Assembly: GCA_021014945.1 (NCBI GenBank)
Contig: MU266456.1
Location: 1-64,000, forward strand
Direction of reading: 5' to 3'
Length of the DNA stretch: 64,000 nt
Origin: Leucogyrophana mollusca
Taxonomy: Eukaryota; Basidiomycota; Agaricomycetes; Boletales
A model generated the notes under the pieces. It had not been told where the DNA came from, searched no databases, and was given only the letters and a program-made list of their open reading frames with translations. Below, in pieces: positions 1 through 10,507 of the stretch. Numbering within the stretch: position 1 is the first letter of the stretch; every line of letters starts with the position of its first letter. The position numbers and the translations under genes were made by a program.

Positions 1-461
1 CTCATAGGCCTACATATGGCTGAGATATACGAGCTCGCTGTGTGAGACAGCGAGCTCAAAGCGCGGAAATACCCGAGGAAGGGCCGGAACAATAGCCGGA
101 AGGTACGGGATCAATGGAACGTGACACCCGAGGGCGGGGACCGGCGGCATCATTAATATATGATGACGTGTCATGCCGAGCCTCGGCAATGGCTTCCGAC
201 AGTTGCTGCCCAGGTGCCAAAGTGGCATAATTATCCAACAATTATTGAGCAAAGCCCTGTATCGCTTGAAACCCCTCGTATTAGATCCACATTCCCCCCG
301 CTAAAGTAGTTCTAATACGACCCATACTGTGGGAACCACAGGTGCAACCAAAATGTCACGGTGTCACGGACCTGCCAGATTGAAGGGAATGGTACAGTAT
401 CTCCGATTATCTATCCTTCTCTCCCCCAATTGATTCTGAGCGCTTTGAACGCTGAGCTGCA
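1..461. other. Intergenic, no gene seen
   Basis: Upstream region of the cytosine deaminase gene. Two overlapping minus-strand reading frames of 61 and 80 codons occur here, but they have no recognisable motif or splice context and are treated as chance. No transfer RNA, repeat or clear TATA box was seen. Confidence 0.5.
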
Positions 462-1103
462 ATGGATGCCATAGACAGGCTGGGACTTGCTACAGCCCTT
501 GCCAAAGCGCGCAAGAGCTATCAAGAGGGAGGTATTCCCATTGGCGCTGCACTAGTTCATCATGGATCATCCTCGGGGCCAGGTGATGCTATAGTAATGG
601 GGACGGGCCATAATTCGAGGATACAAAAGTCGTCTGCGACCTTGCACGGCGAAATTGCCGCTCTAGAAGACGGAGGAAGGTTAAAGGCGGACATCTACAA
701 AAGGTCTACTATGGTTGGTGGTGGACTATCCTTCTTACCCATGTGCTGAGACGCATTGCGCGCACAGTATACGACGTTGAGGCAAGTGGTGACACTGTAG
801 TTCATATGGCTGATTCCCACCTGCCACATATAGCCCTTGCCTGATGTGCACTGGTGCAATTTTGTTGTACAAAATCCCGAGGGTCGTAATTGGGGAGAAT
901 CAGAACTGGGTCGGAGGTGAGGATCTCCTAAGGAGTCATGGGGTGGAGGTTATTGTTGTGGATAACGAGGAATGCAAAGAGCTGATGCGAAAGTTCATCC
1001 AAGAAAAACCGGAGGTGAGCGAGAGGCGACTCGTCCGTTGTGGCGCGTGCAATCGAGTTGATTACTTTATATTCAGGAGTGGAACGAGGATATCGGGGAG
1101 TAG
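462..1103 (+). CDS. FCY1: Cytosine deaminase (Fcy1 type)
   Basis: Cytosolic zinc enzyme of pyrimidine salvage that deaminates cytosine to uracil (family knowledge; it also accepts 5-fluorocytosine). Four exons, 462-713, 768-781, 834-1014 and 1077-1103, join to 157 aa, against 158 in yeast Fcy1. Zinc-site residues are visible: His62 and catalytic Glu64 in LHGEI, and Cys91 and Cys94 in PCLMC. The protein ends NEDIGE, much as yeast does. The second exon is only 14 nt and codes for TTLS just before the PCxxC site. The intron after it (782-833) starts GCAAGT, so it is a GC-AG intron. Reading through either of the first two introns breaks the frame, so the splicing is well forced. The start is the first Met of the open frame and matches the family length. 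Confidence 0.93.
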
Positions 1104-1446
1104 AGCCTGGAAGGCTATGGGTTTTGGCCGCATATACCCACCACCAGTGGGGTCCCAAACTGACCAAGCCTAATAGACACGTCGTGGTCTGTTGTCACAA
1201 TGGTAATCACAGCCGCCGACAACGCGAAGAGTATCTCTGCTCGGTACAGCTTAGACTGCTGGACTAGTTCGAGCCTGAGTTGATCTATGGCATAAAACGT
1301 GATCAGATTGGTCACTGTATATGCGAGGGCACAACAAAGGTAATGTGAATCAATGAGCTGGGCCTAATCTATAGTGAGTCGATACTGGGGGCACTGAAAG
1401 GGAATCAATGTCAAGTAGGTTGAGGACTCAGCATTTGTACACACCA

Positions 1447-3493
1447 TCAGGGCGCAGGTACACTCGCTGACACCGCTTCCCCAAGCCCATTCTTCCCCGC
1501 TTCTCGTAAAGTGACATCTAGAGACCCGTCCACTCCCAATATGACCTGAACTTGTACTTTCGTTTTACCTTGTGTGGTGTTGTTGGGCGTCAGCGAAAGC
1601 GAAGTCAGGTAGGCCTCTTTTGTGGTTATCTTCTCCTTGACCTCCTCTAGCTCTTCTTCCTCATCTTCGGGCTCCTCGTCATCGTCATATTCAACTTTGG
1701 GCGGCTTCACGTGATCAATCTTGACACCTTCTTTAGCCTCCCAAAGCTCAAATCCAACTTTCGACCCCGAGCCGACGGTCACTTCCAGAGTAATCGTTCG
1801 TCTACACGGTAGAGGTGTCTCCTTCGCGACTATAGGAACCCACGCCCCGCCCAACTCCACATCGGCACCCCCTTGCGGCACGAACAGGCCGATGGTCCGG
1901 CTGGTTGCATTGACACTAGCTGGGGCGCTGCCCTTTACGAACGCCTGCTGGATATCTGCGGACTCGTGTGCGAGAGAGACGAGCAGATAGGCTTGGAGCG
2001 CACACCCGCGTGCGAGGATGGTCGTTGGATCACCGACACCTCCACCGACAACAGTTCCAGCCTTGAATGGTGTAATGACAGATTCTGTGAACCCATCGAT
2101 GAGCGTCTCATCCAGACCTGGGAGACACGCCGACCCGCCGAGGTAGACGATTTCGTCGACTTCGTAGAGATCCAAGCCAGCACTGGTGACGAGTTCTTTG
2201 ACCTTGGCGTAGACTTTATCGTAGATGGACCGGACCTCCATGTCGAACCTAAGGCGGTTGATAGACCCCGTGTAGTCTAGGCCGTCTTTCAGGGACTCGA
2301 CGGAACACGTCGCAGCTCCGGGGCTGGCGCTGAGGGTTCGCTTCGTGTGTTCTACCGCCAATCTCAGCTTTGCCTCTGCGCGCTTATCGAGCGGGTCCGT
2401 GGCAGGGGCCACGCTGAGCGGCGTCTTTGTCTTTTTGGTGAACTCCTTTGCGAAGAATTTGATTAGCTTCGAGTCAATTTCGTCACCGCCCACGCTGGAG
2501 TCCGTGAGGGTCGCCAGAGAATATGCGAGGCCCTCGCGGACAGAGAGGAGCGACAGCTCGAGCGAAGATGCCCCGAGGTCGACTATGAGCTGGGTGCGAT
2601 CCGCGGGAACGTCCTCCGATCCCTCCGCCGTGCAGACGGTGACAGCGCCGGCGTCATCGAGGAGCTGCAACACGTGAATGCCGGCATCCTCGGCGGCTTT
2701 TGTGAGCGCGTCTCTTTGGGCGTCGTCGAACCACGAGGGAATGCTAATGACGGCGCCTACGATCTTTTTACCGAGGAAATCTTCTGCGGATTGGAGCAAA
2801 GAGCCGAGGAATATGGTAGCAACTTCCGAGACTGTGAGAATACGCTCTACCTCGATGGGTTCCGAGCGGGGGGTGGCGACTTGGGATGCAAGCGGGGTGT
2901 TCGTGGCGGTGATGGGGAGTGGTGAGGGAGAGGCCTGGAGGACTTTTACTTTATATGCAGCCGTATCGGGCAGAGATGGGTGTTGGATGACAGGCGTAGA
3001 GACTGTCAGGGCGGCCTGCGGTATCTCAGAGAATCTGACGGAAATGGAAGTAAGAAAAAAGTGCACCAGTTGACTGACCAGGGCTGCTCACTTTTTCCCC
3101 AGAAGGTTACGGAAGCCCGTGATGGTGTTCTGAGAGTTTTTTACAAGCTGGTGCTTGGCTTGGTTGCCTACATACTGATATCAAGTTAAATGAGGTCGAT
3201 GCAGAATCTTGAGTAATTGAAAGGTACCATTTCCTCCCCGTGAAAAGCGATAGCACACGCAATCTGGCGCTCCCCATCCTCATTGGCGATACATTCCGCC
3301 AGTCCTTCCTACATATCGGCCATCAGATCGCATGTTAAGAGGAACTGCGTGAACTATCCAGACTCCATACCTTCGTTAGCACGGCGATTGATGCGTACGA
3401 GTTTCCAAAGTTTATGCCTACGATCGATGGCACAGAGGACACATCGATCGGAGCCTCCGCACTTCCGTTTGGGATGCTTCCATTCGCTGCCAT
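1447..3493 (-). CDS. SSZ1: Ssz1-type Hsp70, ribosome-associated complex
   Basis: Atypical Hsp70 that pairs with zuotin to form the ribosome-associated complex, which stimulates Ssb chaperones on nascent chains (family knowledge). Exons 3371-3493, 3228-3308, 3092-3174 and 1447-3034 give 624 aa. Visible features are the phosphate-1 loop IVGINFGNSYASIAV near residue 28, the stretch ANEDGERQIACA, the divergent nucleotide-domain motif LIVDLGASS, and GLDYTGSINRLRFD, which is closer to yeast Ssz1 than to ordinary Hsp70. The substrate-binding part is short and lacks a full lid, as expected. Before the end lies an acidic run (YDDDEEPEDEEEELEE), also found in yeast Ssz1. The start at 3493 sits 27 codons before the first conserved motif; an N-terminal tail of this size is common in fungi. 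All three introns are 53-62 nt with GT-AG ends. Confidence 0.93.
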
Positions 3494-3960
3494 GGTCAAT
3501 GGGATTTGGAGCGGTGGGGTATATTGATCTACACGAGCTTTGGGAGGATGAAAAATCGAAAAATCACAATGCGTTGCACCTGCCCGTGACCGAAATAGGA
3601 AGGTCCCCCGACCAATCACAAGCGTCGAGTCCAGCCCGAAAGTGGGCCTCGGTCTCTCGCTTTAAACTCGACCACAATAGCAACTTCACTATTTTAAACC
3701 GGGCCTGCTATAGCTGCTCTTACTTACACCCAGTTCTGCTCACTTTGATGAAGAAAGAAAAAGCTGCGGAAGAACAACAAATTAATTCAGGCACTCTGTG
3801 GCTCTTGTCTTGACTTCCCTTTGTTCAAGACATAGGGTGTGCCACTGTGGGGAGGCACAGATGCCACGATGCATGGGCCCATGCTCTTTTCAATTATTGT
3901 GTCTTTGTCAGTGGGCGGTGACGCTTTGACGACTAGAGTGCTTTGGCACATGCCAGGAGA

Positions 3961-3967
3961 TATAAAG
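3961..3967 (+). promoter_or_regulatory. TATA box of the 4059 gene
   Basis: TATAAAG lies 92 nt upstream of the ATG at 4059, on the same strand and in a gene-free stretch. The position fits a core promoter with a leader of about 60 nt. Assignment is by sequence and distance only. Confidence 0.55.
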
Positions 3968-4058
3968 CAAGGGAGCAGTGCTCGAAATCCTCAACCCGCG
4001 CCTTCATCCTCTTCTCTAAACCCAACAATCACACCTTAGAGCCCGCACGACGTGTCTT

Positions 4059-5490
4059 ATGCCTGGCCAAAGCGCATATGACTTCAGTGGTTGGCGAAAT
4101 GCTGCGGAGCCACCTGCCCCACCACCTCCCAGGAAAGCCTTGAAGTATCCCCTGAAACGATACCTCGAGCAGACATGGCTCCCCGCATTCCAGTTCGGAT
4201 CGCATGCCATAGATGACTGGCAGTGGCCTATCTATCCCGAACTCCAAGCTGAGCTAGGTTCACGGCCACTACGTAGGGTTTCCCGTATTCCCGCCGACAA
4301 GTTAGCTCAAGCTACATTTGTCTGTACGTTGGAACGCACCTTTTGACAACACGTGATGATGCTAATGCTTTGGTCTGACACAGGGTGTCGCGAAATGCCC
4401 GATGTCCTTGTCGACATCCGCCCAGGCGAGAAGAGCAATGGGGAGTCCCTGACTCTACCCTCGACCGAGTTGATAGTTGGTGGAGAGGATGACCGCGTCT
4501 ATCTCTGTGAAGATGTCAATAAAGTCACCGACATCTCCCGGCTCTTGTCTATGTACACCCTCCGCACGGTGGCACGGAGCTTGCGTCGCTTCTATGGCGT
4601 AGAGGAAGGCACTACTTTTAGCCAAACACTGCAGTTTCACAATGCATTCCATTTGTGTCCAGCCAAAGGGGCGCGATGGGACTTGATGGCGGTTGTAAGT
4701 GTTGTTCCCGATTGATGGTCGGACGTAATGGCTGAGAAAGCACCCATCAACAACAGCCCGGATACCAAGAGGACACGATTGCCATGATCCTGATTGTGGT
4801 TCCGCCTTGGGAGTTTGACCTGACTGAATTCCAGAATTTTGCACTTGAGGGGGTGGTGAGTGTCATCGACAGTATGTAGGATTGACGGCGCGAGATCTAA
4901 GTATGTTCATTGACAGCCAGCCGTCGGATCCGTGGAGCACATCCCTACCAACACGGTGCCCAATGCATGCACAATATTGTGGGCTCTGGTGAGACCACAT
5001 CGTTGTATCGCCTGATACTGACCCTAAAATCTCTCATAGCTCTGGAGTATTTGCAATAAGTGGAAGTGCCGCTACTTCGCCGTGACCACGTACCAACATT
5101 GGGCTTTTGGAAACATCAGTGAGCGTAAGCCACCCTCCAGGTCCCTTCGTGTGCACACGACCAACTATTTAATTCTTCAGGTGGATATAGGGCACAAGTG
5201 ACGGATGTCATCGAAGCCCCAGTTTATTGTGCAGAGGAGCAGGTGCCAAAGGAAGTTCTGCCTCGTCCTAATCTCGCAGAGATCTTGACATTCTGGATGG
5301 GCGCTTCCCTCGGCGGAGCAGGAGGTATTTGGGAGGTCCCAAATGATCTAGTGAGCACCCGGTTATACACGTGAACAAGAACCTCGTATGCTGACCGTCC
5401 TCGATCCAGCCTAAAGACGTGTTTGGCACCGTAGAAAAGCCACAGAAGCCGCAGACCGGCGAAGGTACCTCTAAAGCCACTGCAGCCTGA
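4059..5490 (+). CDS. Uncharacterised basidiomycete protein, 358 aa
   Basis: I do not recognise a named domain. Seven exons, 4059-4323, 4384-4694, 4757-4855, 4917-4988, 5040-5118, 5181-5350 and 5410-5490, join with six GT-AG introns of 51-62 nt to 358 aa, all phases agreeing. The protein is soluble by inspection: no signal peptide and no membrane helix. It opens with a proline run (PPAPPPP), followed by an aromatic-rich segment (QTWLPAFQFGSHAIDDWQW). The core has a long LRR-free alpha/beta-like stretch with VVPPWEFDLTEFQNFALEGV and a Cys/Trp/Tyr-rich part, LWSICNKWKCRYFAVTTYQH. The C terminus is Lys/Pro-rich and probably disordered. Frame-perfect splicing argues for a real, constrained gene. 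A role cannot be named. Confidence 0.8.
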
Positions 5491-6301
5491 TTCTGAGTCA
5501 ATTTGTTTTGTGGAAGCACACTTATAATTAGTTTATCGGTCCATTCTCTATGATGTTATGATACTACATACGAGTATGGTTGAATCTATGTATATACACA
5601 TACTGAAAATCCTAGACACGGCACTGATGCGACTATACTTAGCGTATCCCCATTGCATGCGCAAGCTGATGGCAACCATCGCAGTGCTTTGTCTATCAGT
5701 ACCACCCCACCACGCCCCACTACTATGTAATCATGAGATTTTTTTATCGTTTTCAGCAATGATCAGCGTTCCGTCCGCGTATCTTCGCGCAAAGCCCGAC
5801 GATTTGCTCTAAAAATTCTTGAGCTGGGCCGGTTCCGTGCGAGCATGGCATATTTGGACATGGTATGTACACCTTTGGGACTTGTAGGAGCTTCGAAAGC
5901 ACTGCCCACTGGCCAGTGGCAAGCTGTCGGATCTCTTCGGGTCCATCATAATCTAGTTAGCAGCTATGGACGCCCCTCTTTCACCTTCCACGCCAGCGAA
6001 TCTTGCGACAATAATCATACTCATAGCCGATGAGATTGCCTGCATCCCCATCGAACCAGGGCCTACCAGCGCCCATCAAAATCGCTCGCTCCTCTCCCAA
6101 CCCTGTCCAGACCCTATCGGGCTGAGGAACTCCCGTGCTGTTATTTCGGGAAACTAACATCGTCCGAGGCCATTGTGATGGGGGCGGTACATGGAGACCC
6201 GACCACGAGTTTGAAACTCACACAGTAAGTTAGTTGATGGTTAAGTACGGCTCCAAACCACTCTGTCTGCGGATATCCTTGCGCCCTCATCCACCAGCAC
6301 G
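5491..6301. other. Intergenic, no gene seen
   Basis: About 800 nt between two plus-strand genes. Short plus-strand frames near 5558-6157 lack motifs and splice logic. AT-rich sequence from 5510 to 5640 probably holds the 3' end of the upstream transcript. Confidence 0.5.
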
Positions 6302-8206
6302 ATGGCACCCCTCGTCATGACCATTATGCAAGGGCCGCTCTGTGGGACCCTTGCTACAATGTTGCTGTACGGTGTGATCTGCATGCAGACCTTCTACTAT
6401 CTTCAGAACTATGCAAGCGACAGAAAGGGTCTTAAATTCTTGGTACGTCCCAAGTGTTACTTATTGTTGCCAAGTTAGCTTATTGGCTTGCCTAAGGTCT
6501 GGGGCATATGGTGCTTAACTTTTGAACCTTTCTGTTCCAAAGCTGACGTCCCGTGAAGGATCCTAGAGACCGCTCACACAGCACTGTCTATCCATTTCGT
6601 GGAATATTACTTGATCATGAACTTTACCGACACTACGACCCTCGAGTACGCTGTATGGTGCGTCAAAGTCGACGCCAATTATTGCTGGCTCAGCTGACTC
6701 CATGGCACACCGCATTCAGGAGTATGGGGGTAAGTGACTTGAAACACCCTATTGCCTTCGCGTCAATTGAAGCTTGCATGCGCACAGGCTACTTATTTCA
6801 TCGGTGTAAGTTGGCAGTGCAGCCGCTATGCTCCCTTTTACATCCTGATTACGAGCGCTCTTAGTTTTTCATCGCTTACGCTGTGAATCTGTGAGGCTGG
6901 ATCCTAACACATACTTGTAGTACCTGTACTCATAGTTTTATTGGGCAGGTGCTTTATCTGGCGTATCTGGCTGCGTAAGTACTGCCCCGTGTCGCTCGAT
7001 CCCCTCTTAATCCATTCTCCTGAATAACGTAGTGAGCAAAAAACGATGGATCGGGATAAGTCTGGTACGTCGTTCGGTTGCTCTCCGACGAAATCATGCT
7101 CATGTTCCGTAAACCAGGGTGTTCTTGCCACCATTAGACTAGGTTGGCAATCAGGACGCTGTTCATTGCAGGCATAGCTAATTTCGTACAGGCTTTGGGC
7201 TGGGAAATTGCTCTTTAAGGTATGTACGCAACTTTTCCTCGCATCTCTGCTACGTCGGATCTCACAACTGCTACCAGCTTCCACTATCCTGCTTGGAAAG
7301 TATTCCGAGCACATGTCTTTGTAAGTTCTCCGGACCGCTTTCCTTGATATCAGTCTCATTCCGAGGATCAGCCCACAATGGTTGTAGGCTGGGTGCTCTC
7401 AGCTGTTGTGGACACATTAATCGCATCCACCCTGTGCTTCTATCTCCATAGGCGTCGTACCGGCATGCGACGGTATGTTGTGGTTTAGAAAGTCTTACCC
7501 GATCGATCCCCTTATCCTGATCCCTGTCTCCAGAACTGACAGCATCATCAACCGCTTGCTACTCTATAGCATCAATACCGGAGCTATCACCTCGTATGTT
7601 GCTTTTCATAATACAGCTAGTCAGCGTATAACGATCACTCCAGCTTCTTTGCGATCCTAGTGATCATAATGGTGTGCTCTGCCAGTGAACTAATAGACGA
7701 GACGCTGACAACTCGGCTAGTTCCTCGGACTACCTGATACCCTCGCGTTCATCGGATTTGTACAAGTACAAAGCAAATGTACGTTTGTGTCATCCACTCG
7801 CACGCGATGTGGAATTCTGATGCCCTCTCAGTCTACGCGGTATCTCTTCTTGCAACGTATGTATCAAAACTTGGCGGCTTCCGCTTAACAGCTGACTGGC
7901 GCCATCAGCCTCAACGCTCGCAAATCGACGGTCGAGAAAGCAAATAAAGCCGCGCGCTCGGCCGACAACGTAGCCCTTGCGTTCGTCCATGGCACCCATA
8001 AATCAACACATAGCATGGGGTCATTTAACGTAAACCAGAAGCCTCTTGTGAGTGGTTCCACACAACTTTAGCCGTCCTTTCATCTAATTTTTTCTCAGCC
8101 GCCCATCGAGATTCAACAGAGCACGTGGACTGATATCTATAGGGATCAAGATTCCATGCATCCGACGGGGAAGGAGGATGATACCGAGCCTTTTGAGACT
8201 GTTTGA
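6302..8206 (+). CDS. Seven-helix membrane protein, DUF6534 type
   Basis: Agaricomycete-expanded family of unknown function with a rhodopsin-like helix layout in the plasma or inner membrane. No long open frame exists because the gene is cut into about a dozen small exons. Secure pieces are the start at 6302 (MAPLVMTIMQGPLCGTLLAT), a 14-nt exon 6497-6510, the exon from 6559 (ILETAHTALSIHFVEYYLIM), the hallmark loop RIWLLSKKRW near 6960-7065, MVVGWVLSAVVDTLIASTLC near 7377, the hallmark SIINRLLLYSINTGAITS near 7535-7592, FFAILVIIM, and TLAFIGFVQVQSK with YAVSLLATLNARK near 7740-7920. A hydrophilic tail ends ...EPFETV. Segments between 6652 and 7300 can be spliced in more than one way, so those exon borders are uncertain. 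The hallmark motifs place it in the family with fair confidence. Confidence 0.75.
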
Positions 8207-8367
8207 CATGTGGTTGATCCACGGGCAACGATCTTTGCCTTTATACTTTGGAATTGGATCTCTATTTCTATATTTGCACGTAATCCAAAATAATCGTTAC
8301 ACCAGGCGCTACCTCACCACTTGTGTTTTCTTTCTTGACTCTCCCCCGCAACCGCAACCAGTCAACC

Positions 8368-8822
8368 CTAGTTCAAACAAACCTTGAATGAGCTCGTGCC
8401 CCACAGATCTCTGGAAACGCTGTGGCCATATGTAGTACCAGGAGGAAGTGTATCTAAGAGGTAACAAACACCTTAGATCAGATATAATGGGAGGATGGCA
8501 GGCACTCACGCTCGGGACCCCCGCAAGAGTAATCTCTGTAGAATCTAAGGGTCTGACGCTGATCCCTGGCCACGAACATGAACGATCTCATACGATCATT
8601 CAGCTTATGGTACCCTTTGGCGAAGTCGAAGCACTTGGACTTCTTGCAATCCTTGTCGACAGGCCAAGACCAATGCTGTGCCTGTGCATCCGAGGGGCAA
8701 CCGGGTTTGCTGTAGACAACCAGATCGTAGTCGTACGCTGGGGCGACCAAGTGACAGCCCTCGTCAGCGATGGACAGGCTAGCTGCGAAGAGGAAGCCGA
8801 TGATAATGGTTTTGAAAAACAT
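8368..8822 (-). CDS. Small secreted six-cysteine protein
   Basis: Exons 8510-8822 and 8368-8453, split by a 56-nt GT-AG intron, give 132 aa. The first 19 residues (MFFKTIIIGFLFAASLSIA) form a clear signal peptide. The mature part has six cysteines: one just after the signal, then GCPSDAQ, DCKKSKC, SCGG and a last one three residues from the end (KVCLN). An even number of cysteines in a short exported protein suggests three disulphides. The protein is tyrosine- and lysine-rich and has no membrane helix. I do not recognise the family. Such proteins in mushrooms can be effectors, antimicrobial peptides or wall proteins; none of these can be chosen here. It converges with the DUF6534-type gene, with 161 nt between the two stop codons. 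Confidence 0.72.
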
Positions 8823-10507
8823 ATGTATCACCTGCACACATCTAGCGAAGAGCCCAAAGAAAAAGGTCGTAAGTAGCTCACCGACTGCTTGTTCTTGAAG
8901 GTATGAGAACACAATTTGCTCCGCCTTCGCTGGTGCTGCCCTCCCAACGAAGTGCCTATATACTAACCCATCATGCATCATGTGTTGTCGGTGTCACCGC
9001 GGTTGCGAGCCCCAGGACCACCCGACAGCTTTAACCTTAAGTGTGAGACCCACACCAAGCACACAAACGACAACTTACCCGAAAACGAAAAAGTGCAGTA
9101 AACTCTGGCAGATGTGGCGATGATTTCGACCGTGATGGTGGGTGTATGGTGGGCGGAGTCGGCGCCCGCCGTCCTATGGTACCCCGAGATTGAGTATTTG
9201 GGTGATCCAAGCCATAGGATCACCCCGCCCAGCAGAGATAATCTGTTCATATCAGTAAAGATCAGCAGTCCTGGTGTGAGATGCGCTTACACGGTACTTT
9301 TTCTGTTGCACCATCATGATCGATGTGCTCCAGTGTGCTCCTCATCGCTAGCAGATTTAATTGAACTAAGTACTGACTTGGCCCCTCACGGAACCGAGCT
9401 AAGAATTATGTCTGGGTGAGAGTTACGTCACGACTCTCGACGTCGACTCACACTGGCCACCAGCTGATGTCCATGATAACTGGTTTTCGGTGCCTTGATC
9501 GCCACTACAGGCCGACTTTCCAGCTCACAAGGCCGCTGCTAGGATGTGAGGGTATTGGCCCGCCTGTTTTAACCTTCTTATCGACCTGCGTTATACTGCT
9601 GGTTTATTGCAGCAGGGCTCCGAAGGGCGGCAGCAGGGGAAAGGTTCAAGTTCCGAATGATGGGTCAACCACACACTCCCGTCCGCCCCTTCCATCGTCT
9701 TGTGTGCCTCATGGCTTACCTTGGTCTCGTAATGCCTTCCGGACGCTCGCCGAATAGCTGTCGTTTGTTCACAGCCCTCGTCCGTTCAAGAATCCTCGAA
9801 GAATGTAAACCGCCGATTGGAGAATCCGAAGACCGTACCGAGCCAAGAACGCGAGAGGGGACGTTTGGAGAGGGAGAGGAAACGCTAGGAGAAAAAGGAT
9901 CTGGAGCAGGGAATGGATACCGATTGTGAGGTCCGGCAAAGAGAATTTGAAATAGAGGAGGACCTTTACCCGGATAAATCTAGGCGCCGTATACCGATCC
10001 CAGGACTGAAGACAGGACCTCGGTACCACCGCAAAAGTCTGTACGGGTTGGTTAAAGAACTGGTGAGGCTGGTCTGTGAATTAAAGGCGCTCGGCCTGAC
10101 TGCTTTCTCAGAATCCGGGCGCAGGCGAGGACAATCCAGCTGCCAGGGGGGCGAATCCAATTGTCAGATAAACGAACGCTGGAGTCCCATCGATGGTCGC
10201 TGAATCCCAGCGAGGACATGTCCCCACACATGCTGTCTATCTGAGGACAACCTGCTTTTGCAGTATTATGGAAACTGCACTTTTGCGCCGATGTCCACCA
10301 CACGCCTTCGTACCTCGGTGGTGTTCAGATTTGGTTCAGATACAGCCCGGTATGTTTAATTCCGTATAGCTGTAGGGTAACCAGGAAGGCAAAGCGTGGT
10401 GATATAACAGGAGAGTAGTGGGAAGTTAACAAGCACCAACAACAGCAAGGTCCATGAAAGCTACAATAAGTCCATTGGATTTAACGAGTCCAATCCACCC
10501 TTCCAGC
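8823..10507. other. 1.7 kb intergenic, no supported gene
   Basis: Reading frames of 60-113 codons occur on both strands (for example 9416-9757 plus, 9769-10029 minus, 9913-10203 plus), but none has a signal peptide with follow-on sequence, a known motif, or splice sites that extend it. The stretch probably contains the promoter of the small secreted protein and the 3' end of the glyoxal oxidase gene. Confidence 0.45.

Noticed and set aside
1721..2925. Several long plus-strand frames (82-135 codons) opposite SSZ1
   Set aside because: They are antisense shadows of the conserved Hsp70 coding sequence.
9769..10303. Cluster of frames considered as possible remains of a retroelement
   Set aside because: No protease, reverse transcriptase, integrase or zinc-knuckle motif and no terminal repeats were seen.
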